A stretch of 38,733 nucleotides of DNA from Aeromonas molluscorum 848 (lineage in GTDB: Bacteria; Pseudomonadota; Gammaproteobacteria; Enterobacterales; Aeromonadaceae): positions 1 through 38,733 of the forward strand of contig NZ_AQGQ01000018.1 of assembly GCF_000388115.1 (NCBI RefSeq), in the 5' to 3' direction. The notes under the pieces were generated by a model that saw nothing but the letters and a program-made list of their open reading frames with translations, did no database searches and was not told where the DNA came from. The position numbers were made by a program, and so were the translations under genes. This document shows, one piece after another, positions 1 to 6,832 of this stretch (position 1 is its first letter; the number at the start of each line of letters is the position of its first letter).

Positions 1-614
1 GGTGGTCGATGATCACCCCCTGATGCGCAAGGGGATAGTGCAACTCCTGGCGCTGGAAGAGAACATGATCGTGTGCGGCGAGGCCTCCAACGGCAGTGAC
101 GCCGTCGCCATGGCCAAGGAGGCCGAACCGACCTGATTTTGCTGGACCTCAACATGAAGGGTCTCTCCGGTCTGGATACCCTCAAGGCACTGCGGGCGAC
201 GGAGAGATCACCTCCCGCGTGGTGATCCTGACGGTTTCCGATGCCCGTCAGGACGTGGTCGCCCTGCTCAAGGCAGGTGCCGATGGTTACCTGCTCAAGG
301 ACACTGAGCCCGACACCCTGCTGGCCCAGCTAAGCGACGTGATGACGGGACAGCAGATCCTGAGCGAGCCGCTGCGCCCTTATCTGGAAAACATCTACGA
401 GCTGGATCATCTGCAGCAGAAACTCGAGAGCCTGACGCGTCGCGAAATGCAAATCCTGCGCGAAATTGCAAAGGGCCTCTCCAACAAGCAGGTTGCCTCG
501 GTGCTCCATATCTCGGAGGGCACCGTCAAGGTGCACGTCAAGAGCCTGCTCAAGAAACTCGAGGCACAGAGCCGGGTCGAGGCTGCCGTGATGTATCTGG
601 AACAGCGCCACTGA
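1..614 (+). pseudogene. narP: NarP/NarL-family response regulator, 5'-truncated, two frameshifts
   Basis: Two-component response regulator of the NarL/FixJ class; family members bind DNA and, for NarP, control nitrate/nitrite-responsive genes. The reading starts inside the receiver domain (VVDDHPLMRKG from base 2), continues with the phosphoacceptor stretch LILLDLNMKG and the switch segment VVILTVSDA, and ends in a LuxR-type helix-turn-helix (LTRREMQILREIAKGLSNKQ, then ISEGTVKVHVKSLL). Similarity to E. coli NarP as I remember it is strong throughout. The frame changes twice: near 130 (GAACCGACC where GAACCGGACC restores it) and near 200 (GCGACGGAG where one more base restores it). Both are single-base losses in G runs. 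Only the part from about 201 to 614 is one open frame. Either a pseudogene or two sequence errors; a few N-terminal residues lie outside the window. Confidence 0.8.
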
Positions 615-622
615 GCACAATG

Positions 623-646
623 AAGCCACCCCAGGGTGGCTTTTTT
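623..646 (+). terminator. Intrinsic terminator after the NarP-like gene
   Basis: A 6-bp stem GCCACC/GGTGGC (625-630 with 635-640) with a four-base loop and a run of T directly after it, 9 bases past the stop codon. It separates the regulator from the sigma-54 promoter that follows. Confidence 0.85.
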
Positions 647-653
647 CATGGTC

Positions 654-670
654 TGGCACGGTCGCTGCAT
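654..670 (+). promoter_or_regulatory. Sigma-54 promoter of the LON-domain gene
   Basis: TGGCACG-GTCG-CTGCA matches the -24/-12 consensus TGGCACG-N4-TTGCA at every defined position but one, with exact GG-to-GC spacing. Transcription would start near 680, 27 bases before the start codon. It lies directly after a terminator, so this is a free-standing promoter. No enhancer site was recognised. Confidence 0.65.
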
Positions 671-706
671 TACTCCCTCCAAGCATGAATCAACGGAGGA
701 AGGAAC

Positions 707-1282
707 ATGAATAACACCACACTGGCACTGTTCCCCTTACCGTCCCACATACTGCCGGGCGGCAAGCTGCCACTGCGACTGTTCGAGCCGCGCCACCTGC
801 AGATGCTCAAAGAGTCGTTCGAACAAGACAAGGGCTTTGGCATCGTCATGGAGGAGTCCACTCCAGCGGGCACCGCCGGGCGCATATTACCGGTTGGCAC
901 TCGGGTCAAGGTCACCGACTTCTACACCCTCAATGACGGTCTGCTCGGAGTCACTGTGCTCGGCCTGGATCGCTTCTGCATCCACAGCATGACGACAGAC
1001 GAGCTGGGATTGCGCCGTGCCGAGGTAGAGCCGCTACCCAACTGGCCCAGCATCCACTCCGACTTCAGTGACGATCTGCTGGCCAACCGACTGCGGGAAG
1101 TGTTCGATCAATACCCCGAGCTCGATGAACTCTACCCGGACAAACAGTTCGAGGATGCCACCTGGCTGTGTCAGCGCTGGCTGGAAATACTGCCGATGCC
1201 CATCTATGAGAAGCAGATGCTGATTGCCAAGCAGAACAGCGAAGCAGCACGCCAATTTCTGCGGCGGCTGATCGCCCGCTGA
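707..1282 (+). CDS. Stand-alone LON N-terminal (substrate-binding) domain protein
   Basis: A 191-residue protein consisting of a single LON substrate-binding domain (PF02190 type): the opening LALFPLPSHILPGGKLPLRL and LFEPRHLQM are the hallmark strands, followed by GFGIVMEE and GTRVKVTDF. There is no AAA+ ATPase or protease part, so it is not Lon protease; such free-standing proteins are common in proteobacteria and their function is poorly defined. The start is set by GGAGGAAGGAAC just before ATG. It is monocistronic: a terminator and a sigma-54-like promoter lie upstream, and about 490 bases without a protein gene follow. A small hairpin (CTCACC/GGTGAG) just after the stop has no T run. Family assignment is firm; role is unknown. 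Confidence 0.85.
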   Translation: MNNTTLALFPLPSHILPGGKLPLRLFEPRHLQMLKESFEQDKGFGIVMEESTPAGTAGRILPVGTRVKVTDFYTLNDGLLGVTVLGLDRFCIHSMTTDELGLRRAEVEPLPNWPSIHSDFSDDLLANRLREVFDQYPELDELYPDKQFEDATWLCQRWLEILPMPIYEKQMLIAKQNSEAARQFLRRLIAR

Positions 1283-1441
1283 CCTCACCAGCGTCGGTGA
1301 GCTCGGATGCCACTCTGGCGGTGAAGGGGGATCTAGGCCAATGACTCTGGCATGGCGCTGACCGGATCATTCAGAAGAAGGTAAGCCGCAAGAAGGCAGG
1401 GTAAATACTTTGGATTGACATCCCGGCCCCTTGCCAAATCG

Positions 1442-1454
1442 TTGCAAAATGCGA
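1442..1454 (+). promoter_or_regulatory. LuxO-type operator, copy 1
   Basis: TTGCAAAATGCGA fits the LuxO site TTGCA-WWW-TGCAA described upstream of Vibrio qrr genes, with one mismatch. It lies about 130 bp upstream of the -12 part of the sigma-54-like element, a normal distance for an enhancer site. Confidence 0.45.
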
Positions 1455-1480
1455 AAAATATCAATATGCAAAATCACAAC

Positions 1481-1493
1481 TCGCAATTTGCAA
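1481..1493 (+). promoter_or_regulatory. LuxO-type operator, copy 2
   Basis: TCGCAATTTGCAA fits TTGCA-WWW-TGCAA with one mismatch and is itself nearly palindromic. Its centre is 39 bp from the first copy and about 93 bp from the -12 element. Paired sites at this distance are the usual qrr arrangement. Confidence 0.45.
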
Positions 1494-1565
1494 AAAAATG
1501 TATTCATTAGACACCAATCCTCTCCCATATTGGCCGAAACAAGTGGCTTGAAGAGAATTGAAAAG

Positions 1566-1582
1566 TTGGCACGTATCTTTCA
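1566..1582 (+). promoter_or_regulatory. Sigma-54-like promoter of the putative sRNA
   Basis: TTGGCACG-TATC-TTTCA matches the consensus TTGGCACG-N4-TTGCA except for the G of the -12 GC, which is T. That is a position usually conserved, so the call is tentative. A sigma-70 reading is also possible: TTGAAA at 1558 and TATAGT at 1583, though 19 bp apart. Confidence 0.4.
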
Positions 1583-1592
1583 TATAGTTTTA

Positions 1593-1667
1593 TACAACCC
1601 GATTTATCCCGTGCTCTCTTCAGTATTTGCTGAAGAACTGGTCAACTAACTAGTTGACCATTTTTTT
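1593..1667 (+). ncRNA. Putative sRNA with qrr-like promoter architecture
   Basis: A transcript starting about 12 bases after the -12 element would be roughly 75 nt. It has an unpaired 5' part of about 24 nt, a 7-bp hairpin (TCTTCAG/CTGAAGA, 1617-1623 with 1630-1636, loop TATTTG), and then a terminator hairpin. No protein frame with a ribosome-binding site fits. The neighbourhood (a FIST/hybrid-kinase/LuxU-like HPt set) and the LuxO-type boxes suggest a role like Vibrio Qrr RNAs, which are activated by phosphorylated LuxO with sigma-54. However, the RNA is shorter than Qrr (about 75 against about 100 nt) and I do not find the conserved Qrr pairing core. The boxes, promoter and hairpins are visible; expression and function are inferred. 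Confidence 0.5.
1639..1667 (+). terminator. Strong intrinsic terminator of the putative sRNA
   Basis: An 8-bp perfect stem TGGTCAAC/GTTGACCA (1639-1646 with 1653-1660), six-base loop, then seven T. It points rightward and is more than 350 bases past the last rightward gene, so it most likely ends a separate short transcript. The opposite strand has no T run on the other side. Confidence 0.8.
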
Positions 1668-1773
1668 ACCTGTGTTTTCTCGACTCACCTCGGTTGAGGC
1701 TCACAAAACCATCACCAGCATGCCCAGAACATCTCAGGAACTTTGACCGCTCACCATGACAGGGCCATGACAC

Positions 1774-3861
1774 TCAGCAGTGCCGCGCCAGGCAATCGCG
1801 CAGCCGCGCCAGACTAATGGGCTTGGCTAGAAAGTCCGTCATGCCCCCATCCAGACAACGGGCCCTGTCTTCGGCCATGGCATTGGCGGTCAATGCCACT
1901 ATCGGCATCTGATAACCAAGCTCGCGCAGCAACCGGGTCGCCTCCAATCCGTCCATCTGCGGCATGCGCATGTCCATCAGGATGAGATCCGGCGCCTGCT
2001 CGGCCACCTGGGAGATCGCCTCCAGGCCATTGCCCGCAAGACGCACCCGGCTCACCAGCTTTTGCAACATGAGCGAGACCACGAGCTGATTGACCGGGCT
2101 GTCTTCGACCACCAGCACATCCAGAGGGCGCAATGTCAACTTAGGCGGACTGGCGCGCGCCTCACTCTCGCAGGGCAAGCTGAGCCCCGGCAGACTGAAC
2201 CAGAAGCGGCTCCCTTCGCCGAGCTGGCTAGCCAGGCAAAGCTCCCCCCCCATCAAGGTGACCAGTCGCTTGCTGATGCTCAACCCGAGTCCAGTTCCCG
2301 CGCAGTGACGAGTGGCCGAGCTGTCGACCTGGGTAAAGGGTTCAAACAGGCGCGCCTGATCCCCTTCACTGATGCCGATGCCACTGTCTTGCACCTCGAT
2401 GCACAGCCGTTGCCCATCCCAACCCATCCTGAGTACGACCCGGCCCCGCTCGGTAAACTTGACCGCATTGCCAAGCAGGTTGTTGACTATCTGGGACAGC
2501 CGTACCGGATCCCCGAACAGCGCGTCGGGCACGGCATCCTCCAGCTCGCAGTACAAGGTTAGCCCCTTGCCGCTCGCCATGGCGTGCAGCGGTTCCATGA
2601 TGGCCTGGCAGAGGCTTCGGGGGGAGAAACGCTCGCAGTGAAGCTCCAGGCTGTGGGCCTCAATTTTGGAAAAGTCGAGCACGTCATCGATGATGGTTTG
2701 CAGCAGTCTGGCCGAGTGGGCCGCATGACCCAGCAGAGATTGCTGGGCAGGCGCCAGGGCCTCGTGTTGCAAGAGATCCAGCATGCCCATCACGGCATTC
2801 ATGGGGGAGCGGATCTCGTGGGTCATCATGGCCAGGAACTGGGACTTGGCACGATTGGCGGCTTCGGCCTGATCCCGGGCCTGGGCCAGTTGCTGCTCTC
2901 GGTGGATCTGGGGACCAATGTCGCGAGCCGTCCCGCTGTAACCGCTGAACCTCCCTTGCTGATCGAAGCTGGGCTCGGCGCTCACCTCCATCCAGCGCAC
3001 TGTGCCTCCTGTTTTGATGCGTACCCGCTCCGCCCGAATGGTCTGGCGCCCCTCCACCAGATGACGGAACTTCTCCCAGGGCTCCCCTTCTCGCTCATGG
3101 GCAATCTCATAGAGGCTGCGTCCCGTCTCCATGGCCATGACGCCACCCTGATAGCCGGGGGCCGAGACATAGCTGAGCCTGTGATCGGCATCCGTCTCCC
3201 AGAACCAATCCGAGGCCATGGCGGCAAAGCGGCGAAACCGGAGCTCGCTCGCCTGCAACTCCCGGGTTTTGAGCGCCACCTGCTGCTGCAACCGAGCCCG
3301 GTAAGCAATATTGACCAGCGCCTGGGAAATGAGTGGTCGGCAGCGTGCCAGCGCCGCCTTGCTTTGCAGATCCAGTCCCCCTCGGACCGAGTGGCGACAC
3401 AGCAATATCCCGACAAAACCGGGGGCATGCAGACCGGTCAGCATCAGGCTGGCCCAGCCGGCCTTGCCAGCCACGGCGGCAAACTCGGGCAGTTGACCCG
3501 GGTCATAGATGACGAGAGTCTCCCCCGCCAAGGCCCGCGCGAACAGGGGGGAGCGGTGCCAGCCCCGACCGCACTCGCCGGGCTCTGTGCTGAGATGGGT
3601 GATCCCCGTGCCCTGATCCCAGGCCAGGACATCCGCCTGCTCGAAACCGATAAAAGGTTGCAGGCTGCGGATCAGGCTGTCGAGTACCTGATCCAGAGTG
3701 CGGGCCTCGGCCAGGGTACCTAATCCGGCCAACAGGGTCTGCGACTCCTGACGATATTGCTCCTCGCGCGCGCGACAGTGCACCAGCTCCATCAAGGTGG
3801 CCTGCAGCTTGTCGTTCAGGGCTTCCAGCTCCTGGTTATCGGCACTTGGAACAGGGGTCAT
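1774..3861 (-). CDS. Hybrid sensor histidine kinase (GAF-PAS-HisKA-HATPase-REC), VpsS-like
   Basis: A cytoplasmic hybrid kinase of 695 residues with no membrane segment. In order: N-terminal coiled coil (about 10-45), a GAF-like sensor (50-190), a PAS domain (210-315, containing DWFWETDADHRLSYVS), HisKA with H348 in THEIRSPMNA, HATPase with N box (NNLLGNAVKFTERG) and G boxes (DSGIGIS, GTGLGLSIS), and a C-terminal receiver with D630 in LILMDMRMPQMDG. A hybrid kinase needs an HPt partner, and one is encoded close by at 6200-6547. Its start overlaps the stop of the FIST gene by four bases (ATGA), so the two are translationally coupled. This pairing matches VpsV-VpsS of Vibrio cholerae, where VpsS acts through LuxU on biofilm genes. 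Orthology is inferred; domain calls are firm. Confidence 0.88.
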   Translation of the reverse strand: MTPVPSADNQELEALNDKLQATLMELVHCRAREEQYRQESQTLLAGLGTLAEARTLDQVLDSLIRSLQPFIGFEQADVLAWDQGTGITHLSTEPGECGRGWHRSPLFARALAGETLVIYDPGQLPEFAAVAGKAGWASLMLTGLHAPGFVGILLCRHSVRGGLDLQSKAALARCRPLISQALVNIAYRARLQQQVALKTRELQASELRFRRFAAMASDWFWETDADHRLSYVSAPGYQGGVMAMETGRSLYEIAHEREGEPWEKFRHLVEGRQTIRAERVRIKTGGTVRWMEVSAEPSFDQQGRFSGYSGTARDIGPQIHREQQLAQARDQAEAANRAKSQFLAMMTHEIRSPMNAVMGMLDLLQHEALAPAQQSLLGHAAHSARLLQTIIDDVLDFSKIEAHSLELHCERFSPRSLCQAIMEPLHAMASGKGLTLYCELEDAVPDALFGDPVRLSQIVNNLLGNAVKFTERGRVVLRMGWDGQRLCIEVQDSGIGISEGDQARLFEPFTQVDSSATRHCAGTGLGLSISKRLVTLMGGELCLASQLGEGSRFWFSLPGLSLPCESEARASPPKLTLRPLDVLVVEDSPVNQLVVSLMLQKLVSRVRLAGNGLEAISQVAEQAPDLILMDMRMPQMDGLEATRLLRELGYQMPIVALTANAMAEDRARCLDGGMTDFLAKPISLARLRDCLARHC

Positions 3862-5036
3862 GCGGATTCTCCCAGCAGTATCACGGCGGACACCATCAGA
3901 TTGCCGTGAGCCAGCTCGCCATAAGGCAAGCGTCCCTGCTCGCCGAAAGTAAAGGGGGTAATAAAGGGGATGGCACCGAGCTGCGTCTCAAACAGGCTGC
4001 CAAATTCCTGGATACGCTCACCGAGAGCCAGTCGGCAACCTGCGCAGAAGATGAGCAGGGCACCGAAGGGACGCACCTCGCGGCAGCGGCCATAGGCAGG
4101 CTCTATGTGACCCGCCGCCAGACTACGGGCGAGGAGCCCCTCTTCGCTGCCATACATGAGCGTCAATCGCTCCCCCAGTTCGATATCGGTAAACAACCTC
4201 AACCCACCACGGGCCGTCACCGCCTCCGGGTGGGAGAGCTTGTAGTAAGGCACCCCATCCAGGGTGCCTCGCTGACGCGCCAGTGGCGCCAAGGTACTCT
4301 CCTTGAGGATAGGGCCGACCGGCAGGGCATTGAGCCCGCGCCACCTGGCATAGACCTGGGCCGCTGGCACGCCATCCAGGGTCAGCACCTCGCGCCCCGC
4401 CTTGGCCGTCACCACCCCATGATGGGCGGTGGCAAGGTAGCCGGAGTGAAACTGGAACGCCAGCTCGCAGTCCGGATAGAGCAAGGCCAGTACGACGCCC
4501 TGATCGCCCTCCCCCTCTTGCCAACAGATCTGCCAGTCGCCACTCACCCGATCGTCGGCAGCCGAGCCCCCCACTACTGGGACCTGGCTGCCAAATTCGG
4601 CCTCGATGGTCGCCAGTACGGCTTCCTCCTGACCTGGGCTGGCATGCAGCAATATCATGGCTGGCAACTCGCCTGGACGCGCCGCCTGGGCCATGGCGCC
4701 ATGCAGCAGGGTACGCATCTCAATCTGGTCACCGAGCGCTCCGGCAACACCATAGCTACCCCGTTCATCGAACATGGCCGCCACCGCCAGCCCCCAGCCC
4801 TCTGCGCTGTGATAACCGGACTGGGTCTGTACGCCATGGCAAGAGCTGCACCCTATGAGGCGCGTGTTGGGATAACGGATCGTCAGCTGAGCACGCAAGA
4901 TGGCGGCATCGTGGGCCTGGGTGAAGTAGACAAGCAGCAAGGCCGGCTCACCCCGCAGGGTCGTCAGGCGCTCGCACACCTCGCGACAAGCGAGCACAGA
5001 GCAGGCGGCAAGGGAGTGAGCCGTCAGAAAGTCCAC
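3858..5036 (-). CDS. FIST N/FIST C domain sensory protein (VpsV-like)
   Basis: A 392-residue protein with FIST_N (about 30-220; hallmark NTRLIGCSSCHG, GWGLAVAAMF, and PVVGGSAADD) followed by FIST_C (about 225-370). FIST domains are thought to bind small ligands such as amino acids and usually sit next to signalling proteins. No signal peptide or membrane segment is visible. Translation starts with GTG at 5036, placed by AGGAGA six bases upstream. The stop overlaps the kinase start, which makes a stable FIST-kinase pair likely: FIST as ligand sensor, kinase as output. The antisense strand also has a long open frame, which is a composition artefact. Confidence 0.87.
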   Translation of the reverse strand: MDFLTAHSLAACSVLACREVCERLTTLRGEPALLLVYFTQAHDAAILRAQLTIRYPNTRLIGCSSCHGVQTQSGYHSAEGWGLAVAAMFDERGSYGVAGALGDQIEMRTLLHGAMAQAARPGELPAMILLHASPGQEEAVLATIEAEFGSQVPVVGGSAADDRVSGDWQICWQEGEGDQGVVLALLYPDCELAFQFHSGYLATAHHGVVTAKAGREVLTLDGVPAAQVYARWRGLNALPVGPILKESTLAPLARQRGTLDGVPYYKLSHPEAVTARGGLRLFTDIELGERLTLMYGSEEGLLARSLAAGHIEPAYGRCREVRPFGALLIFCAGCRLALGERIQEFGSLFETQLGAIPFITPFTFGEQGRLPYGELAHGNLMVSAVILLGESA

Positions 5037-5274
5037 TGCTATCTCCTGTTAAATCTCATTGAGCTATGACCCTTGGGAACACCCGGGATACAGGCCCATT
5101 TTTGCATCGTCCCAGACATCACGGAGAGGGCCAAGAAAATCAGGTGCAGCAATCAAGCAAAAGTCATACCCTTTGCGAAAAATTCCGCTGTTGCCGAAAA
5201 ATCGGCGCAGGGACAAACAACAACATGAGGCCCATGACTACACTGGGCCATCATGAGTCAGCACGGGGATCTGT
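5037..5274. promoter_or_regulatory. Divergent intergenic region between the FIST and YvcK-family genes
   Basis: This region must hold the promoters for the leftward FIST-kinase pair and the rightward YvcK-family gene. An interrupted inverted repeat (GGCCCA at about 5230 and TGGGCC at about 5245) lies 25-45 bases before the YvcK-family start and could be an operator or RNA hairpin. I see no sigma-54 element or clear sigma-70 pair. Confidence 0.35.
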
Positions 5275-6183
5275 ATGTGGCAGAAAAATATCAATGACTT
5301 CCAACATGTTGTCGCCATCGGCGGTGGCCACGGCCTGGGCCGGGTGCTCTCCTCCCTCTCCTTCCTCGGCGAGCGCCTGACGGGCATAGTAACCACCACG
5401 GACGATGGCGGCTCCACCGGGCGGCTGCGTCAGGGTCAGGAGTGCATCGCCTGGGGCGATCTACGCAACTGCCTCAATCAGCTGGTCACCGAACCCAGCA
5501 TCGGCAGCATGCTCTTCGAGTACCGCTTTGCTGGCCGGGGCGAGCTGGCCGGTCACAACCTCGGCAACCTGATGCTGCTGGCGCTGGATAACCTGTCGGT
5601 ACGCCCTCTCGATGCGATTCGTCTCATCAGCAACATGCTGAAGATTGAGAGCAAGCTGTTGCCCATGTCGGAGTTTCCCACCGATCTCAGCGCCCGCACC
5701 GCCTGTGGCAACCAGATCCTCGGCGAGGTCTCCATCGACCAGCTGGACACTCCGCCCCTCTCCCTCGCCCTCAGCCCCAAGGTGGCGGCAACCCGGGAGG
5801 CGGTGCGAGCCATTGACGAGGCCGAGATGATCGTGCTCGGGCCAGGCAGCTTTCTCACCTCCATCATGCCCCCCCTGCTACTGGCCGAGATTGCCCAGGC
5901 CATCAGCCAGAGCCGTGCAAAATTGGTCTTTATCACCAATCTGGTGGCGGAGAAGGGGCCGGCTGGCCAGATGGATCTATTGACCCAATGGCGCTGGCTC
6001 GAACAGCACATTGGCACGGGACGAGTCGATGCCATCATAGGCCCGGAGGGCCACTACCCGGCTGAGCTGGATGGTCTACTGATGACAGCCCTGCTGGGTG
6101 AGGAGGGCCTGCCCCATCGCCATGACAGGGCCAGGCTCAAAGCGGCCCTGGACAGGGCAATTCACTGGCGAAAGCGTCACTGA
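5275..6183 (+). CDS. ybhK: YvcK/YbhK family (CofD-like) protein
   Basis: A 302-residue protein of the YvcK/CofD-like fold. Recognisable are the glycine-rich nucleotide loop VAIGGGHGLGRVL near the N terminus, TTTDDGGSTGRLR, the GDLRNCL segment, AGHNLGNLML, and VLGPGSFLTSIMP, all typical of YvcK and E. coli YbhK. YvcK is needed for growth on gluconeogenic carbon sources and for cell-wall synthesis in Gram-positives; it binds UDP-sugars. The role in gammaproteobacteria is less clear. Start ATG is preceded by CGGGGA at a suitable distance. The gene lies on the opposite strand between the kinase pair and the HPt gene, and its stop is only 16 bases from the end of the converging HPt gene, with no terminator between them. 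Confidence 0.9.
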   Translation: MWQKNINDFQHVVAIGGGHGLGRVLSSLSFLGERLTGIVTTTDDGGSTGRLRQGQECIAWGDLRNCLNQLVTEPSIGSMLFEYRFAGRGELAGHNLGNLMLLALDNLSVRPLDAIRLISNMLKIESKLLPMSEFPTDLSARTACGNQILGEVSIDQLDTPPLSLALSPKVAATREAVRAIDEAEMIVLGPGSFLTSIMPPLLLAEIAQAISQSRAKLVFITNLVAEKGPAGQMDLLTQWRWLEQHIGTGRVDAIIGPEGHYPAELDGLLMTALLGEEGLPHRHDRARLKAALDRAIHWRKRH

Positions 6184-6199
6184 ACCCTGACCCGCAGAT

Positions 6200-6547
6200 T
6201 CAGGATGATGGCTGGCAGTAGTGGTTCAACTGATTGAATACCTGGGGCAGGGATTGTTGCAACTGACTGATGAGCAGACCGCTCTCGGCGCTATCCTGAC
6301 GCTGGCAGGCCAGCTCCAGGGCAACCACTTGCTGCTGACTGAGCCTAGCACCATAACTGGCGCAGGAAGATTTGAGGCTGTGGGCCAGTCGTCCCAGCGC
6401 CCGCCACTCAGCCTGCTCATAAAGAGGGGGCAGCTGGGCAAGCTGCTCTCCTACCTCTTCGATAAAGACCCCGATCACCACCGGCATCATCTCTTCACCA
6501 ATGTCTTCGGCCAACTGGGCCAAAACCGCCTGATCCAACAGTGTCAT
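6200..6547 (-). CDS. HPt phosphotransfer protein, LuxU-like
   Basis: A single-domain HPt protein of 115 residues, all helical in appearance, with the phosphorylated histidine H56 in LAHSLKSSCASYGA. That motif, the preceding EDIGEEMMPVVIGVFIEE segment and the total length resemble Vibrio LuxU, as I remember its sequence, more than the HPt domains of ArcB or BarA. It would take phosphate from the receiver of the hybrid kinase encoded at 1774-3861 and pass it to a separate response regulator, by analogy LuxO, which is not in this window. The start ATG has a strong AGGAGG upstream. It is separated from the kinase by one gene on the other strand, so it must have its own promoter. Confidence 0.85.
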   Translation of the reverse strand: MTLLDQAVLAQLAEDIGEEMMPVVIGVFIEEVGEQLAQLPPLYEQAEWRALGRLAHSLKSSCASYGARLSQQQVVALELACQRQDSAESGLLISQLQQSLPQVFNQLNHYCQPSS

Positions 6548-6830
6548 CTTGCCTCCTGCAATTTGGTATCCAAATAGAACATAGATCAGCGATGGCGAAC
6601 AGGGGAGTCAAATCATCCCCAGGCATCCGGCGTTGGGGGATCGAAAAAATGTGATCTGGCTCCATTATTGTGAAGTCGCCCACCCCGTACCATCGCAATG
6701 GCTTGCAACAAAATTAACATTGGAGCAACAATGCGGCCCATGAGAACGAGCTTGGCTCAATAACGCCTCATCCCTTTTTGCCTGTATGGCTGCTGCGAAG
6801 AACCAGGGTAGATTTCTACCCTGGTATTTT
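6548..6830. other. Intergenic region upstream of the HPt gene
   Basis: This 283-base stretch holds the leftward HPt promoter and, at its right end, the ybgI terminator hairpin. The part 6690-6770 is AT-rich. I found no convincing -35/-10 or sigma-54 pair on either strand and no protein frame worth calling. Confidence 0.3.
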
Positions 6831-6832
6831 TT
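6802..6832 (-). terminator. Hairpin terminator after ybgI
   Basis: A 10-bp perfect stem (6802-6811 with 6816-6825, ACCAGGGTAG/CTACCCTGGT) directly follows the ybgI stop codon. On the leftward strand only a short mixed T tract follows, while on the rightward strand the stem is followed by ATTTTTTATA. It probably stops transcription in both directions and is the stronger terminator rightward, although no rightward gene precedes it. Confidence 0.75.

Larger units (their letters stand above)
1283..1773. other. Intergenic region of 491 bases holding a probable small-RNA locus
   Basis: The stretch between the LON gene and the converging kinase gene is clearly more AT-rich than its neighbours from about 1405 to 1670. 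A 72-codon open frame (1431-1649) starts with TTG, has no ribosome-binding site, and its stop lies inside the terminator stem, so I do not call it a gene. What it does hold is two LuxO-type boxes, a sigma-54-like element and two hairpins ending in a strong terminator, listed separately. The final 100 bases contain only a short direct repeat, CCATGAC, near 1756 and 1765. Confidence 0.6.

Noticed and set aside
1431-1649. A 72-codon open frame in the AT-rich intergenic gap
   Set aside because: It starts with TTG without a ribosome-binding site, and its stop lies inside the terminator stem. The boxes and hairpins there explain the region better as a regulatory/sRNA locus.
1593-1667. Calling the putative RNA a true Qrr homologue
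   Set aside because: The promoter layout fits, but the conserved Qrr pairing core and four-stem structure are not visible, so only 'Qrr-like architecture' is claimed.
2584-3723. A 379-codon open frame antisense to the hybrid kinase
   Set aside because: Composition artefact opposite a gene with clear PAS, HisKA and HATPase motifs. The same applies to 3846-5069, 20937-21758, 21945-23156, 23172-24512, 26921-28312 and 10377-12062.
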